This document shows, piece by piece, positions 15,699 through 24,858 of a stretch of 42,055 nt of DNA. The notes under the pieces were generated by a model. It was not told the origin of the DNA. It made no database searches and saw nothing but the letters and a program-made list of their open reading frames with translations. The first letter of the stretch is position 1. Every line of letters begins with the position of its first letter. The position numbers were made by a program, and so were the translations under genes. The DNA is from an uncultured bacterium (lineage in GTDB: Bacteria; Zixibacteria; MSB-5A5; CAIYYT01): positions 1 to 42,055 of the forward strand of contig CAIYYT010000080.1 in NCBI GenBank assembly GCA_903930455.1, given 5' to 3'.

Positions 15699-17210
15699 CT
15701 ACAGACTATCGTTGACGAGCAAGTAGCACTCGAGTTCAGGCAGCATTTTCAAAGAGTGATATCTCTTGAAACCGGTGCCACCGTCGCGCATGTCAAAATG
15801 CCAGTCGCGCATAACTTCCTGATCGATGATCAGGTACCTGACGCCAAGCTTTGCCGCGTAGTCTTCAAGAAACTGACAGGTTCTTGTTGGACCTGCAGTG
15901 GCATGTGCGCCCCAGTATGACTGAATCGTGAACGAATCAATCTCGGGAAAGATGAATTTGGGAGGCGCCATCACCAGCGTCCCTTTGACCATGTTCTCAG
16001 CAAAAGTGCAATGCGTCCGTATTTCCAGGGGCGCCTGCTTGTCGATTAACGCCGCAAAAGCCAAGGCGTAAGCATTGTAACAAAGGAATAGAGCAATCCA
16101 GGCGGCAAAGATCACTTGGAGAGCACGATGGTGGCGTATCGTGCCGGCAATCATACCGTCGATTATTCGCGCACAGGCAATCGCAAAGAAGGGTACCAAC
16201 GGCAGCATGTAGCGCGTGATTTTGGGAAACGGCAGCACTGCGCCGCAGAGGAACAGAGTCGTCAGGTAGATCCAGAAGAACTTGCGTTGTTTGAATTCAC
16301 TCCTTCCGGCAAGGAACAGGGAGAGTATGAACATGACGGAAATGCCGATCACCATCGGCTGCCGGAAAATTCGTTTATGTTCTTCGAGAAGGTTAACAAT
16401 TGGGCTCCACCACGGGTACTTGACCATCGCCGACATTGTGTCGTTGTGAAATATCTGCCGCATTGCCAAGGCGTTATCGGTAACAAAACCAGACAGGTAA
16501 GGGGCGAAGCCGAGCAGTGCCGCAGTCACAAAAATGATTGCGTAGCGAAGCCGCCCATCGAGCAATAAGGCAATAAATCCTGCCGCCGCAAATGCCATTC
16601 CCGCCGGATGTGCCGAGCCAGACAGACCGGACAGAAGTCCGGCAAGCAATACGAGCCAAGTGTCGCTGCGTGACCTTGCATGATGTAGTACAACATAGCC
16701 GGCAAAACCAAGACAGGTTACCAGCATCTCGGGACGGTAGATACGCATCATTTCCCAGAAAAGAGGTGTCCAAAGCAGGAGCAGCAATCCGATTGTAGCC
16801 ATCCGCTGCGATTCGGTTCTCCGCAAATGGAGATAGAACATGCAGGCGGTGACTATCCCCGCGAGAGCTGAGACGAGTCGCAACGAATATAGTCCCCAGC
16901 CGAAAATCGCCGAGCTGACCACGCCAAGCCAGACCAGCAGTTTATGAGTAACTACTATCTGTTGGTCAAGCGGCGGGAAATCGCGAAACAGATTGGTAAC
17001 AATTGTTCCGTGATCAAGAAGCGCCTTGACCTGCTCGCCGATCCAGGCTTCGTCGATCATGATTGTACGGTTGAGGAAAGCGAGCGGAAAGAAGACAACG
17101 AAGATCAAACCCATTGCGGCGCCGAGGATCATCCGCAGTCTGGGTGGCCAGTGAGTGATGGTCTTCGTTGCATGTTGAACAATTGTCACAGTCAAATCTC
17201 TCGTCTTCAA
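15699..17210 (-). CDS. Polytopic membrane protein, GT-C/GT39-like glycosyltransferase
   Basis: The 503-residue protein has about eleven hydrophobic segments and a soluble C-terminal region of about 110 residues. The first periplasmic loop contains IMIDEAWIGEQVKALLDHG, where the DE pair takes the place of the catalytic acid in ArnT/PMT-type enzymes; IYRPEMLVTCLGFAGYVVL and HPAGMAFAAAGFIALLL are typical of GT39-like proteins. It starts with TTG at 17210, overlapping the stop of the upstream membrane protein by 4 nt, so the two are translationally coupled. The likely role is transfer of a lipid-linked sugar on the periplasmic side; donor and acceptor are unknown. Confidence 0.75.
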   Translation of the reverse strand: MKTRDLTVTIVQHATKTITHWPPRLRMILGAAMGLIFVVFFPLAFLNRTIMIDEAWIGEQVKALLDHGTIVTNLFRDFPPLDQQIVVTHKLLVWLGVVSSAIFGWGLYSLRLVSALAGIVTACMFYLHLRRTESQRMATIGLLLLLWTPLFWEMMRIYRPEMLVTCLGFAGYVVLHHARSRSDTWLVLLAGLLSGLSGSAHPAGMAFAAAGFIALLLDGRLRYAIIFVTAALLGFAPYLSGFVTDNALAMRQIFHNDTMSAMVKYPWWSPIVNLLEEHKRIFRQPMVIGISVMFILSLFLAGRSEFKQRKFFWIYLTTLFLCGAVLPFPKITRYMLPLVPFFAIACARIIDGMIAGTIRHHRALQVIFAAWIALFLCYNAYALAFAALIDKQAPLEIRTHCTFAENMVKGTLVMAPPKFIFPEIDSFTIQSYWGAHATAGPTRTCQFLEDYAAKLGVRYLIIDQEVMRDWHFDMRDGGTGFKRYHSLKMLPELECYLLVNDSL

Positions 17211-19276
17211 TAGACCTTGAAGACCATTCCCTCGTCATCCTCGAAAATCTTCTCGTACTGCACCGAGTAAATACTCGGATCGACTGAAGCGCGCGGCAGA
17301 AACTGTTTATGAATCACGACATATTTGACCTTGGCGTCAATCAGCTGTTCTCTCTGCTTGTTCAGGTCTTTGAATTCCAGCCGGTCGATTAGCGACTTGC
17401 CTATTTTGCGTGAAGCCCAGCCTTGCACGATCGGGAGTCTGTGCATCGACTGATACATCATGTAACGATCAACTTCAGCATATCCAGACGGCAGGTCGAG
17501 TACACCATAGAGCTCGCCGCCGCGTTCCATCATCTCGTAGCATGCTGGAACTGACACCGCAGTGGTCGTGTCGCGTATGAAAGAGTAGTCAAGCAACAGT
17601 AACGCAACAATGGACACTGCCAGCATGATACTCTTTCGCCTTGTCTTCGATGCCCGCAGAATCCAGTCCAGCGAAAGAACGACCACTATGCTCCAGAAGA
17701 GATAGGCATACACGATGAATCGTGATGGTGAGCGAGCGTTACCGAGAAAGGGCAGTACCATTACAATGCGATCGGGAAGGGGGACCGGCAGCACTTCACC
17801 AAGGAAGTGAGGCTGTGCTCCCAGCGTCATCAAAAGAAACGCCAATGCACCTACAATGTACTTCGCCGCCTGCCTCAGTATTTGGCGGCAAGCTACGATG
17901 AAGATGACAATCGCGACGATACCCAAATAGACAGTGGCCTCCCAGAGATTGCCCGTGTAGGTCGCGTTGATAGACTTGACCAGATCAAGCCCGCCTGTCA
18001 GGTGAGTTACAGGAGGCACAACCAAGCCCGCCAAATCCCCAACGAACGAGTTGTGTCCGAAGGTTGCCGTACTGGGGTCACTCAGTCCCAAAACAATCAT
18101 CGGAAAAAACCAGGGCGAAAGAATCACCATGGTGGTTCCAAGAATGGCACCGCCTTTGAGTGCCATGTCGGGTAGCCAGAATCTCCGGCGCCTTATTGCG
18201 AGATAGGTGTAACTGAAGATCATGAACCAGAAGGCCATGATCATGTAGTTCCAGTCGCAGAGAGTATTGAGCAGGAAAAACAGTGCGGCGAGCACAAGAT
18301 TCGTCCTGGCACCTTCGCGAACTGCTCTAATGAAGAACAGCACAAAAAACGGAACGAACTGAATAGAAGCGATGTTCAAATGATGCTGGGCATGCGCGAA
18401 GTGGGATGGGTTGAAGGCAAAGAGAAACCCTCCGAGTAGAGCCAAATATGGTTTGCCGATAAGATACCTTATCAGCAGAAATGCCCCGATCCCTGCCAAT
18501 GGAAATGTCAGCAAGATCAACAGATTATAGCACGCCACCTGATTGCAGAACTGGCGAAGAAAGGCCGAGACGACTTGATTGTAGAATGACCACGAATGAT
18601 AGTAATATGAACACCCTTCGGGGTAGAACAAATCAGTGACGTAGTTGAAGCTTCCAGTGCCATGCAGCACTCGATCGTATCCCCACGACAGTCCCCAGTA
18701 GGTCTGCATGTTATCCTCGGCTCTTCCAATGAGAGACGTGTCGATTGTCGCGAGACAGGGGTAGAAGTAGGCGATCGTGATCAGGCAGTACACTAGGGCG
18801 GCAACCCACCAACTCTGGGCAGCCTTTGGATAGGCCTTCGGGATGTCCGACCTTTCCTCCTGGCCAATTTGGCGTATAAGCAGTCTAAACAGCTTGAAAA
18901 AAAGGAAGGAGACAATGATCGTTGCCGGAATGCCAATCACGATGTAGGTCAAGAATCGGCTGTCTGCTTCCCGCAGGAGGTCAGGGAGACTCTTCTCGGC
19001 GTGATGGAGTTGGAAACCGAGGAAGCTCGCACGCTGTCCTGAGCAAAGGTCGGTTATGATCCGTTCACCGAACAGCAGGTAGAGAATCGTCAGCACGGCG
19101 ATTAGAATGAACGACGCCAGCAGTACTCTAACAAAGATTCTGGTTTCTCGGCGGCTGTCCCACATGGTTTGTCTATCCGCAGTTATCTCGGTTGCCGTAG
19201 TTCGGTTATGCCCGGGAATGCTGGCTTTGCGCCGCGGCCCTCCTGTGAGCTGTTGCGCTGAATCGATCCCAAGCAT
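17207..19276 (-). CDS. Large polytopic membrane protein, probable GT-C superfamily (YfhO-like layout)
   Basis: The 689-residue protein has about thirteen hydrophobic segments. After the third comes a periplasmic region SLIGRAEDNMQTYWGLSWGY followed by TDLFYPEGCSYYYHSWSFYNQ; this acidic loop plus FYPEG pattern is typical of YfhO-like and related GT-C proteins that process lipid-linked sugars. FNPSHFAHAQHHLNIASIQFVPFF and LGNARSPSRFIVYAYLFWSI match conserved parts of that group. A soluble C-terminal domain ends VFKVY. ATG 19276 gives the longest form but has no clear ribosome binding site; ATG at 19165 (MWDSRRETRIF) just before the first membrane segment is an alternative. It is coupled to the membrane protein at 15699-17210. 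Confidence 0.65.
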   Translation of the reverse strand: MLGIDSAQQLTGGPRRKASIPGHNRTTATEITADRQTMWDSRRETRIFVRVLLASFILIAVLTILYLLFGERIITDLCSGQRASFLGFQLHHAEKSLPDLLREADSRFLTYIVIGIPATIIVSFLFFKLFRLLIRQIGQEERSDIPKAYPKAAQSWWVAALVYCLITIAYFYPCLATIDTSLIGRAEDNMQTYWGLSWGYDRVLHGTGSFNYVTDLFYPEGCSYYYHSWSFYNQVVSAFLRQFCNQVACYNLLILLTFPLAGIGAFLLIRYLIGKPYLALLGGFLFAFNPSHFAHAQHHLNIASIQFVPFFVLFFIRAVREGARTNLVLAALFFLLNTLCDWNYMIMAFWFMIFSYTYLAIRRRRFWLPDMALKGGAILGTTMVILSPWFFPMIVLGLSDPSTATFGHNSFVGDLAGLVVPPVTHLTGGLDLVKSINATYTGNLWEATVYLGIVAIVIFIVACRQILRQAAKYIVGALAFLLMTLGAQPHFLGEVLPVPLPDRIVMVLPFLGNARSPSRFIVYAYLFWSIVVVLSLDWILRASKTRRKSIMLAVSIVALLLLDYSFIRDTTTAVSVPACYEMMERGGELYGVLDLPSGYAEVDRYMMYQSMHRLPIVQGWASRKIGKSLIDRLEFKDLNKQREQLIDAKVKYVVIHKQFLPRASVDPSIYSVQYEKIFEDDEGMVFKVY

Positions 19277-19453
19277 AAGCTGGCAACCAATTTAGCGATT
19301 TGACGTTGGAAGGCAAGTATCGTTGCGTATTTGTCGGGAACGACCCCCCGCTGCTTCCCAGCAACTCCCATATCTTATGAGGCGCACCGGACAACTTTTT
19401 CGCTTGACGCGAGACTGGAATAGTATAAGTTGAGTAACTCTAGGAGTGATACT

Positions 19454-19690
19454 ATGGCGCAGATAAAGAAAATCAAGACGGGTCGCAAAATTGAGCAATC
19501 GGTTTTCGGCAAAAGAAACTGGATCGTACTCGGATCAGGCATTGGCGCGATTGTACTCGGCTTTATTGCTCTCGCTTCCGGTTCGATCACGCTGGCGCCG
19601 ATCCTGCTGGTTCTGGGCTACTGCGTTCTGATTCCGGTAGGAATAATGATCAGGGACAAGGATGGGGAGAGCAAAGTCGAGGGCGGTTAG
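19454..19690 (+). CDS. Small membrane protein with two transmembrane segments
   Basis: The 78-residue protein has a basic N-terminus (AQIKKIKTGRKIEQSVFGKRN), two hydrophobic segments (WIVLGSGIGAIVLGFIALAS and ITLAPILLVLGYCVLIPVGI) and a charged cytoplasmic tail. Similar short DUF-type proteins are often found near tRNA genes in FCB genomes, but no function is known. ATG 19454 follows AGGAG at 7-8 nt; a TTG at 19430 would only add non-conserved residues. TTGACG (19404) and TATAAG (19424) upstream look like promoter boxes but are only 14 nt apart. Its last codons and TAG stop lie inside the tRNA-Val gene (10-nt overlap). Confidence 0.65.
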   Translation: MAQIKKIKTGRKIEQSVFGKRNWIVLGSGIGAIVLGFIALASGSITLAPILLVLGYCVLIPVGIMIRDKDGESKVEGG

Positions 19691-19754
19691 CTCAGCTGGT
19701 TAGAGCACCTGCCTTACACGCAGGGAGTCACTGGTTCGAATCCAGTATCGCCCA
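19681..19754 (+). tRNA. tRNA-Val (anticodon UAC)
   Basis: A complete cloverleaf can be drawn: acceptor GGGCGGT/ATCGCCC (one G-T pair), D arm GCTC/GAGC, anticodon stem CCTGC/GCAGG with loop CTTACAC giving anticodon TAC, a 5-nt variable loop, and T arm ACTGG/CCAGT with TTCGAAT. The discriminator is A and no CCA is encoded. The first 10 nt also encode the end of the preceding small membrane protein, so processing of one transcript would destroy the other's end. Confidence 0.95.
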
Positions 19755-19883
19755 TTTTATCGCCGGGCGATCGGAGCAGAAAACTGAGGAGAAGGAACAG
19801 TCTGAGGCCTCCAGGGTTTCGACGACACAAAGACGACGCAAAGCCCTTGATGGGTTATATACATAGATTTCCCGCATTTAGTC

Positions 19884-19958
19884 GGGGCCGTAGTTCAGTT
19901 TGGTTAGAACGCCTGCCTGTCACGTAGGAGGTCGCGAGTTCGAGCCTCGTCGGCCCCG
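19884..19958 (+). tRNA. tRNA-Asp (anticodon GUC)
   Basis: The acceptor stem GGGGCCG/CGGCCCC is perfect; D arm GTTC/GAAC, anticodon stem CCTGC/GTAGG with loop CTGTCAC (GTC), and T arm GCGAG/CTCGT with TTCGAGC complete the cloverleaf. The discriminator is G; no CCA is encoded. The 3' half is also read in antisense as the C-terminus of a serine recombinase remnant, which marks this tRNA as the target of the adjacent island. Confidence 0.96.
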
Positions 19959-20620
19959 CTTTTCTTTCCCATAGCAAGAACTTCCCTGTTTGCCATCGTT
20001 CTCGGATCAAGGGGAAACGTATACTCAATTTGGACTTGGGGGAAACCATAGTCGATGCGTTTGACAAACGATCTCAGGAAGGTTTTTTGCTCAAAGAACT
20101 CTCCCTCAAGCAGCAACGCTCTCAAATCGGTCACATACCGCTTGAGTTCCGACTTTGAGATTGCTTTGACGGGCTGTCTCCGTTCTCTATCTGATTCACA
20201 GACCGAGATTCTCGACTGGAGATCGTTCATCTGCTGCTTCAACTTCTCTATTCTTGGTGCAACCGTGGCGGCAGACAAGTGGCCCTGCTCTATTGCGTCG
20301 TACAGCCGTTCAAGCTTATCCTGAATCTTCGGCAGCTGGAGTCTACAAGCTTCAAGGTCTTTGCTTAACTTCCTCGACTGGTCTGCGAGCTCGGCGTTCG
20401 TGAGTCTCAGCAGCTCGCTCAAATTTTCCTCAGTGAGAACGTGCTCCTTGAGCTTGTCTACAACCATGGTTTCGAGCTTATCAGAATTGATGGGCTTACA
20501 TTTGCAGCAGTCAAGGTCGACACGAGATCGACTGTAGCAGGCATAATAGCGGTATTTTCCAGACTTCGCAGTAGCTCCAAGCATTGCCTTTCCGCACTGT
20601 TCACAATAGAGGAATCCACT
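19904..20620 (-). pseudogene. Large serine recombinase, C-terminal fragment
   Basis: Only the C-terminal part of a large serine recombinase remains. It begins with a zinc-ribbon segment (FLYCEQCGKAMLGATAKSG, then YYACYSRSRVDLDCCKC), followed by a long coiled coil with DLEACRLQLPKIQDKLERLY and the C-terminal FVKRIDYGFPQVQIEYTF block. The resolvase catalytic domain is missing and an in-frame TAG lies directly before the homologous part (20621-20623). An ATG at 20584 could express 226 residues, but without the catalytic serine domain. The last residues (ADEARTRDLLRDRQAF) are the antisense reading of tRNA-Asp, as expected for an integrase gene abutting its attachment site. Confidence 0.8.
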
Positions 20621-20672
20621 CTAAAGGGAGAGCAATTAGGCTTCGTCTTCACTGACTTCGAAGGGTAACGGT

Positions 20673-21779
20673 ATGACAAGAATCAATGTCGGCAATGTCA
20701 AGATCAAGCGGCGATATCTGGACCGGCTCAAGCAGGCAAAAGGGCTCTCCGAATCTTCCATCGTGTCGATTGAGCGTGCCCTTAACAAGTACGATGAATT
20801 CGCAGACGGCCTTGACTACAGAGCCTTCACGAGCTCGAAAGCTGTTGCTTTCAGGAAGTGGCTCACGGAGCATCAAGGCAAAGACAAGCCGGTCTCAGCG
20901 GCTACCGCCTACTACGTGATCCGGCAGGTGCGCGGCTTCTTCATGTGGTTGTCAGGGGAGCCGGGCTTTAGATCAAAAATCACTGCTGATTCGGTGACGT
21001 ACTTGTCACTCGATCTAAAGACAGTGCGGGCAGCGACTTCCCCGAAGTTCACGAGCTCCCCGACTTTGGACTATGTCCTGAAGCTCGTCCAATCCATTGA
21101 GCCGGTGAATGAAATAGACGTGAGAGATCGGGCGCTCATAGCATTTTTGCTATTGAGTGGCATGCGTGTCCTGGCCATAGCGACGCTGCCTCTCGGGTGT
21201 TTTGATCCGGAGACAAACTTGATTGACCAAGACCCTGCTAAGGGCGTTCACACCAAATTTGGAAAAACGATAATCACTAAGCTTCTACCCTTTGATCGTC
21301 AGCTACTGGATTACGTCCTGGAATGGCACAAGTATCTGGCAACCACGAGGCTTTTCGGGCAGACTGATCCATTCTTCCCGAGCACGAAGATGCAGCAATC
21401 CGACGACGGCTTCTCCTTTGAGGCGGTTGGAGTCGAGCCGGTCTTCTGGTCGACCGCTTCGCCTATCCACAGAATCCTGCGAGAGCGTTCTGAGCACGCC
21501 CGGCTACCCTACTTCAAGCCTCACGCGTTCAGGCACGCGGCTATTCACCTTGCCATGCGCTTCAGTAGAAATGCAGAGGAAACCAAGGCGCTTAGCCAGA
21601 ATTTCGGCCACGAGAACATCGGAACGACTCTCTTGACGTACGGCAACCTTGACACTTACCGGGTTATCGAGGTAATCAAAAAGATGGATTTCGGTGGGAA
21701 GGCGGCAGGTGCTCTCAGTACTGACCAAATCAACGAGATGATCGGTATGCTGGAGAGCCTTAAAGACAAGACAGATTAG
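20673..21779 (+). CDS. Tyrosine recombinase / site-specific integrase
   Basis: This is a phage-integrase family protein of 368 residues. The N-terminal SAM-like DNA-binding domain spans about 10-100. The catalytic domain has the first Arg in LLLSGMRVLAIATL, the HAFRH box in KPHAFRHAAIHLA, a GH in NFGHENIGTTLLTYGNL and the nucleophile Tyr probably in that last segment (TYGN), with R-H-R-H/Y order as usual. It starts at ATG 20673 shortly after the broken serine recombinase and points into the island, so it could be the enzyme that mobilises the module. It does not closely resemble XerC/D housekeeping recombinases in layout (extra insert at about 255-285). Confidence 0.88.
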   Translation: MTRINVGNVKIKRRYLDRLKQAKGLSESSIVSIERALNKYDEFADGLDYRAFTSSKAVAFRKWLTEHQGKDKPVSAATAYYVIRQVRGFFMWLSGEPGFRSKITADSVTYLSLDLKTVRAATSPKFTSSPTLDYVLKLVQSIEPVNEIDVRDRALIAFLLLSGMRVLAIATLPLGCFDPETNLIDQDPAKGVHTKFGKTIITKLLPFDRQLLDYVLEWHKYLATTRLFGQTDPFFPSTKMQQSDDGFSFEAVGVEPVFWSTASPIHRILRERSEHARLPYFKPHAFRHAAIHLAMRFSRNAEETKALSQNFGHENIGTTLLTYGNLDTYRVIEVIKKMDFGGKAAGALSTDQINEMIGMLESLKDKTD

Positions 21780-22055
21780 GCCTGGGGCTACTGCAGAAGA
21801 CGACTGGGTTTTCTGTATCATCTCTCTGGAACTGAGTGCCTCGGCTATCCTCACCGCCATGATCTCACTTATGGACAAGCTCATCGGTAAGGGGCAATCG
21901 AGACAGTTGATCAAGCGCTCGAACAGAGCCGATCCGCTCCACAGCAAACCATCATCCTTAATCAGCAAATCGTGAAAGTAGTTGACAATATAGCCAAGCT
22001 TCACATACTTACGAGCAGTAACCCGATTCAAATCACTGGGAAGGGCAGCAATCCT
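21780..22055 (+). other. Gap between integrase and hsdR; no gene assigned
   Basis: A forward frame running on from the end of the integrase in another phase is open to about 21974 and reads as helix-like protein around 21829-21910 (ELSASAILTAMISLMDKLIG). It has no good start or ribosome binding site, so it may be a decayed remnant or chance. No promoter or terminator stands out. GTG 21972 is the alternative hsdR start. Confidence 0.4.
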
Positions 22056-24587
22056 TTGAAAGAAGCCGCAGCACGAATCAAGATCAATAAGCTACTCGAA
22101 ACAGCAGGGTGGCGTTTTTTCCCGGAGGGAAACTCTCCTGCAAACATCCAACTAGAACTGCATGTTAAGTTGAAACCAGCCGATCTTGAAGTACTGGGAG
22201 ACAATTTTGAAAAAGCGGGTGGCGGGTTCGTTGACTTCCTCCTGCTCGACTCCAAAGACTTCCCGTTCATCGTTCTTGAGGCAAAGTCAGAGGACAAGAG
22301 TCCACTCGTCGGCAAGGAGCAGGCTCGCAAGTATGCCCGCTCCCAGAATTGTCGCTTTGTGATCTTGTCAAATGGCAACCTGCACTACTTCTGGGACCTC
22401 GAACGTGGCAATCCTTACATAATCACCTCTTTCCCGACGCCGAACTCGGTCATGGGCTACCAGAAAGTTGCCCCTGATCCGAAGCGCCTTATTGAAGAGC
22501 CGATTGGCGATGACTACACCGTGCTGACCCAACGCCCGAACTACCAATCCGAAGCGGCGTGGCGCAACGAGGCGGAACGACCCGGCTACATACAGGCCAA
22601 CAAGCTTCGCTTTCTCCGGCCGTATCAACTGAATGCCATCCACGCTCTTCAGCGGGCGGTTAAGGACGGGCATGATCGTTTCCTCTTCGAAATGGCTACT
22701 GGCACTGGCAAGACGCTCACTGCAGCGGCAGTTATCAAGCTGTTTCTGCGAACTGGTAATGCCCGGCGTGTGCTGTTTCTGGTGGATCGTCTGGAACTGG
22801 AGGACCAAGCCAAGAAGGCCTTCGCCGCACTTCTGTCGGCTGACTTTCAGACGGTCATATACAAGGAAAACCGGGACGACTGGCGGCGCGCGGAAATCGT
22901 TGTCACCACCGTGCAGTCCCTGCTCTTCAACAACAAGTATCAGCGACTCTTCTCGCCGACCGATTTCGATCTGGTGATCTCCGACGAAGCGCACCGCTCC
23001 ATTGGCGGCAATGCAAGAGCCGTCTTTGAATATTTCATCGGCTACAAGCTGGGTCTAACAGCCACGCCTCGCGACTACCTGAGAAGATTTGACAACACGA
23101 ATCCTTCTACACGGGATCCGCGCGAATTCGAACGACGACTGCTTCTCGACACCTACAAAACCTTCGGTTGCGAGAATAGTCAGCCAACATTTCGCTATTC
23201 GCTGCTGGACGGTGTGAAAGAAGGGTATCTGATCAATCCGACGGTAGTAGATGCCCGAACCGAGATAACCACAGAGTTGCTCTCCGAGGAGGGGTTTGTC
23301 GTTTCGTTCACCGACGATGCAGGCGAAGATCAGCAGGAGGCTTTCAAGCAGCGGGAGTTCGAGAAACGCTTCTTCGCCGATGCCACCAACCAGCTCTTCT
23401 GCAAGACCTTCCTCGAGAACGCTCTGCGCGACCCTGTCAGCGGCGAGATCGGGAAGTCGATCATTTTCGCCGTCAGCCAGAAGCACTCTACCAAACTCGT
23501 AGAAGTCCTCAATAAGATGGCCGACCGCATGTTCCCCGGCAAGTATCAGTCCGACTTCGCCGTGCAGGTTACTTCGCAGATTTCCGACGCCCAACAGTTC
23601 ACTATCAATTTCGCCAATAACAATCTTCTCGGATCGGCTAACTTCTTGCCAGCCTACAAAACGAGCAAGGCGCGCGTCTGTGTGACTGTAGGTATGATGA
23701 CGACTGGCTACGACTGTACGGACATCCTAAACCTCGGCCTCTTCCGTCCGATCTTTTCCCCCACTGACTTCATCCAAATCAAAGGACGCGGCACCCGCAA
23801 TCACAATTTTCTTGAGCAACTCTTCGATGACAGCATTAGAGAGAACGTGACAAAACCTCGGAAGACCGCCTTCAAGCTTTTCGACTTCTTCGCCAACTGC
23901 GAATATTTCGAGGAAGATTACAACTACGACGAGGTGCTGAAACTCCCCCGGCCACAGATAGGTGGTGGTGGCGACGGTGGTGGCACTGGTCCTGTCGTGA
24001 AGGGAACCTATGAGCATCTGGGCGCGGACATCATTGCATCGATGAAGGTAGAGGAAATCGGTCTCGAGGGGATGAGGATTGATCGCATGTTCTTCGAGAA
24101 GTTCGAGGACACCGTGCGCGAGAACGACTTCATCGCAAAAAGCGTCCAAGCCGGGCAGTGGGACCGCGTCATCGACTATGTCAACCGCGAGGTCTTTGAC
24201 AAACCCGAGGAATACTATAATCTCGATAAACTGCGAAAAGCCGCCGTCGTGGATCGCCGTCTAACCCTGCGTGAAATTCTGGAGAAGATATTCGGCCTCA
24301 TCCCACGTTTCAAGTCCAAGGATGAGCTGCTTGAGGAAGAGTTCGCCAAGTTCGTCGCGGACTTCAAACCGGAAGAGGCGGAGGCCATCCCGGCCATCAA
24401 GAACTACTTCAAGGCCTATATCACCAGCGACCAAGTCCGTCACATTATCGAAAGCAAGCAGTTCACCGACTTGGCAACCAACCCGATCTTTTCTACCCGC
24501 GACTTCCGGGCTGTGCCACAGAAGTACCGCACTATCATCCCGGAATATGTCAAGGACTACGTCTCCTTGAATCAGTTTGCCGCATAG
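22056..24587 (+). CDS. hsdR: Type I restriction enzyme, R subunit
   Basis: HsdR is the motor-nuclease subunit that translocates and cuts unmodified DNA. The N-terminal PD-(D/E)xK nuclease has D60, E75 and K77 (VDFLLLD...VLEAKSED). The SF2 helicase core has Walker A GTGKT (216-220), DEAH (310-313), GLTATP and the QIKGRGTR motif VI. A glycine-rich linker (GGGGDGGGTG) separates the C-terminal helical domain that docks to the methyltransferase. TTG 22056 is chosen because AAGGG lies 10 nt upstream and homology begins right there (KEAAARIKINKLLETAGW); GTG 21972 gives a form 28 residues longer. It is intact at about 843 residues. Three genes and 0.9 kb separate it from hsdMS. Confidence 0.93.
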   Translation: MKEAAARIKINKLLETAGWRFFPEGNSPANIQLELHVKLKPADLEVLGDNFEKAGGGFVDFLLLDSKDFPFIVLEAKSEDKSPLVGKEQARKYARSQNCRFVILSNGNLHYFWDLERGNPYIITSFPTPNSVMGYQKVAPDPKRLIEEPIGDDYTVLTQRPNYQSEAAWRNEAERPGYIQANKLRFLRPYQLNAIHALQRAVKDGHDRFLFEMATGTGKTLTAAAVIKLFLRTGNARRVLFLVDRLELEDQAKKAFAALLSADFQTVIYKENRDDWRRAEIVVTTVQSLLFNNKYQRLFSPTDFDLVISDEAHRSIGGNARAVFEYFIGYKLGLTATPRDYLRRFDNTNPSTRDPREFERRLLLDTYKTFGCENSQPTFRYSLLDGVKEGYLINPTVVDARTEITTELLSEEGFVVSFTDDAGEDQQEAFKQREFEKRFFADATNQLFCKTFLENALRDPVSGEIGKSIIFAVSQKHSTKLVEVLNKMADRMFPGKYQSDFAVQVTSQISDAQQFTINFANNNLLGSANFLPAYKTSKARVCVTVGMMTTGYDCTDILNLGLFRPIFSPTDFIQIKGRGTRNHNFLEQLFDDSIRENVTKPRKTAFKLFDFFANCEYFEEDYNYDEVLKLPRPQIGGGGDGGGTGPVVKGTYEHLGADIIASMKVEEIGLEGMRIDRMFFEKFEDTVRENDFIAKSVQAGQWDRVIDYVNREVFDKPEEYYNLDKLRKAAVVDRRLTLREILEKIFGLIPRFKSKDELLEEEFAKFVADFKPEEAEAIPAIKNYFKAYITSDQVRHIIESKQFTDLATNPIFSTRDFRAVPQKYRTIIPEYVKDYVSLNQFAA

Positions 24588-24597
24588 AGGAGGATCC

Positions 24598-24858
24598 ATG
24601 AGCAAGACCAGAAAATCAATCATAGCGGTTCAAGGAACAGAGATAGCGGTCATGTCGCACCCACAGGGAGACTATATTTCCCTGACGGATATGTTGAAAG
24701 CGAAAGACGGCGATTATTTCATCTCGGACTGGCTGAGAAATCGCAACACGGTCGAGTTTCTTGGTATATGGGAACGCATCTACAACCCCGATTTTAATTA
24801 TGGCGAATTCGCCACAATTAGAAGTCAAGCAGGACTCACAATAGGACGAATGGGATGA
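24598..24858 (+). CDS. KilA-N domain protein, truncated
   Basis: The 86-residue product starts at ATG 24598 after a strong AGGAGG. It matches the N-terminal part of KilA-N domain DNA-binding proteins (SLTDMLKAKDGDYFISDWLR, RNTVEFLGIWERIYNPDF, FATIRSQAGL). Full-length relatives continue for about 180 residues after the QAGL point with the core KilA-N segment; here the frame ends nine codons on, so the gene is cut. Its last 4 nt (ATGA) overlap the next start. The strong ribosome binding site suggests it is still translated, perhaps now serving mainly to couple the next gene. Full-length relatives are common companions of Type I modules. Confidence 0.75.
   Translation: MSKTRKSIIAVQGTEIAVMSHPQGDYISLTDMLKAKDGDYFISDWLRNRNTVEFLGIWERIYNPDFNYGEFATIRSQAGLTIGRMG

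Noticed and set aside
19755-19883. Third tRNA between tRNA-Val and tRNA-Asp
   Set aside because: No cloverleaf or T-arm sequence found; the spacer only carries a GGTTTCGAC copy.
21504-22031. 175-codon reverse frame over the integrase end and the following gap
   Set aside because: More than half is antisense to the conserved integrase catalytic region, no ribosome binding site is seen and no motif is recognised.
22368-22994. 208-codon open frame antisense to hsdR
   Set aside because: Lies wholly within the helicase coding part and shows no family motif.
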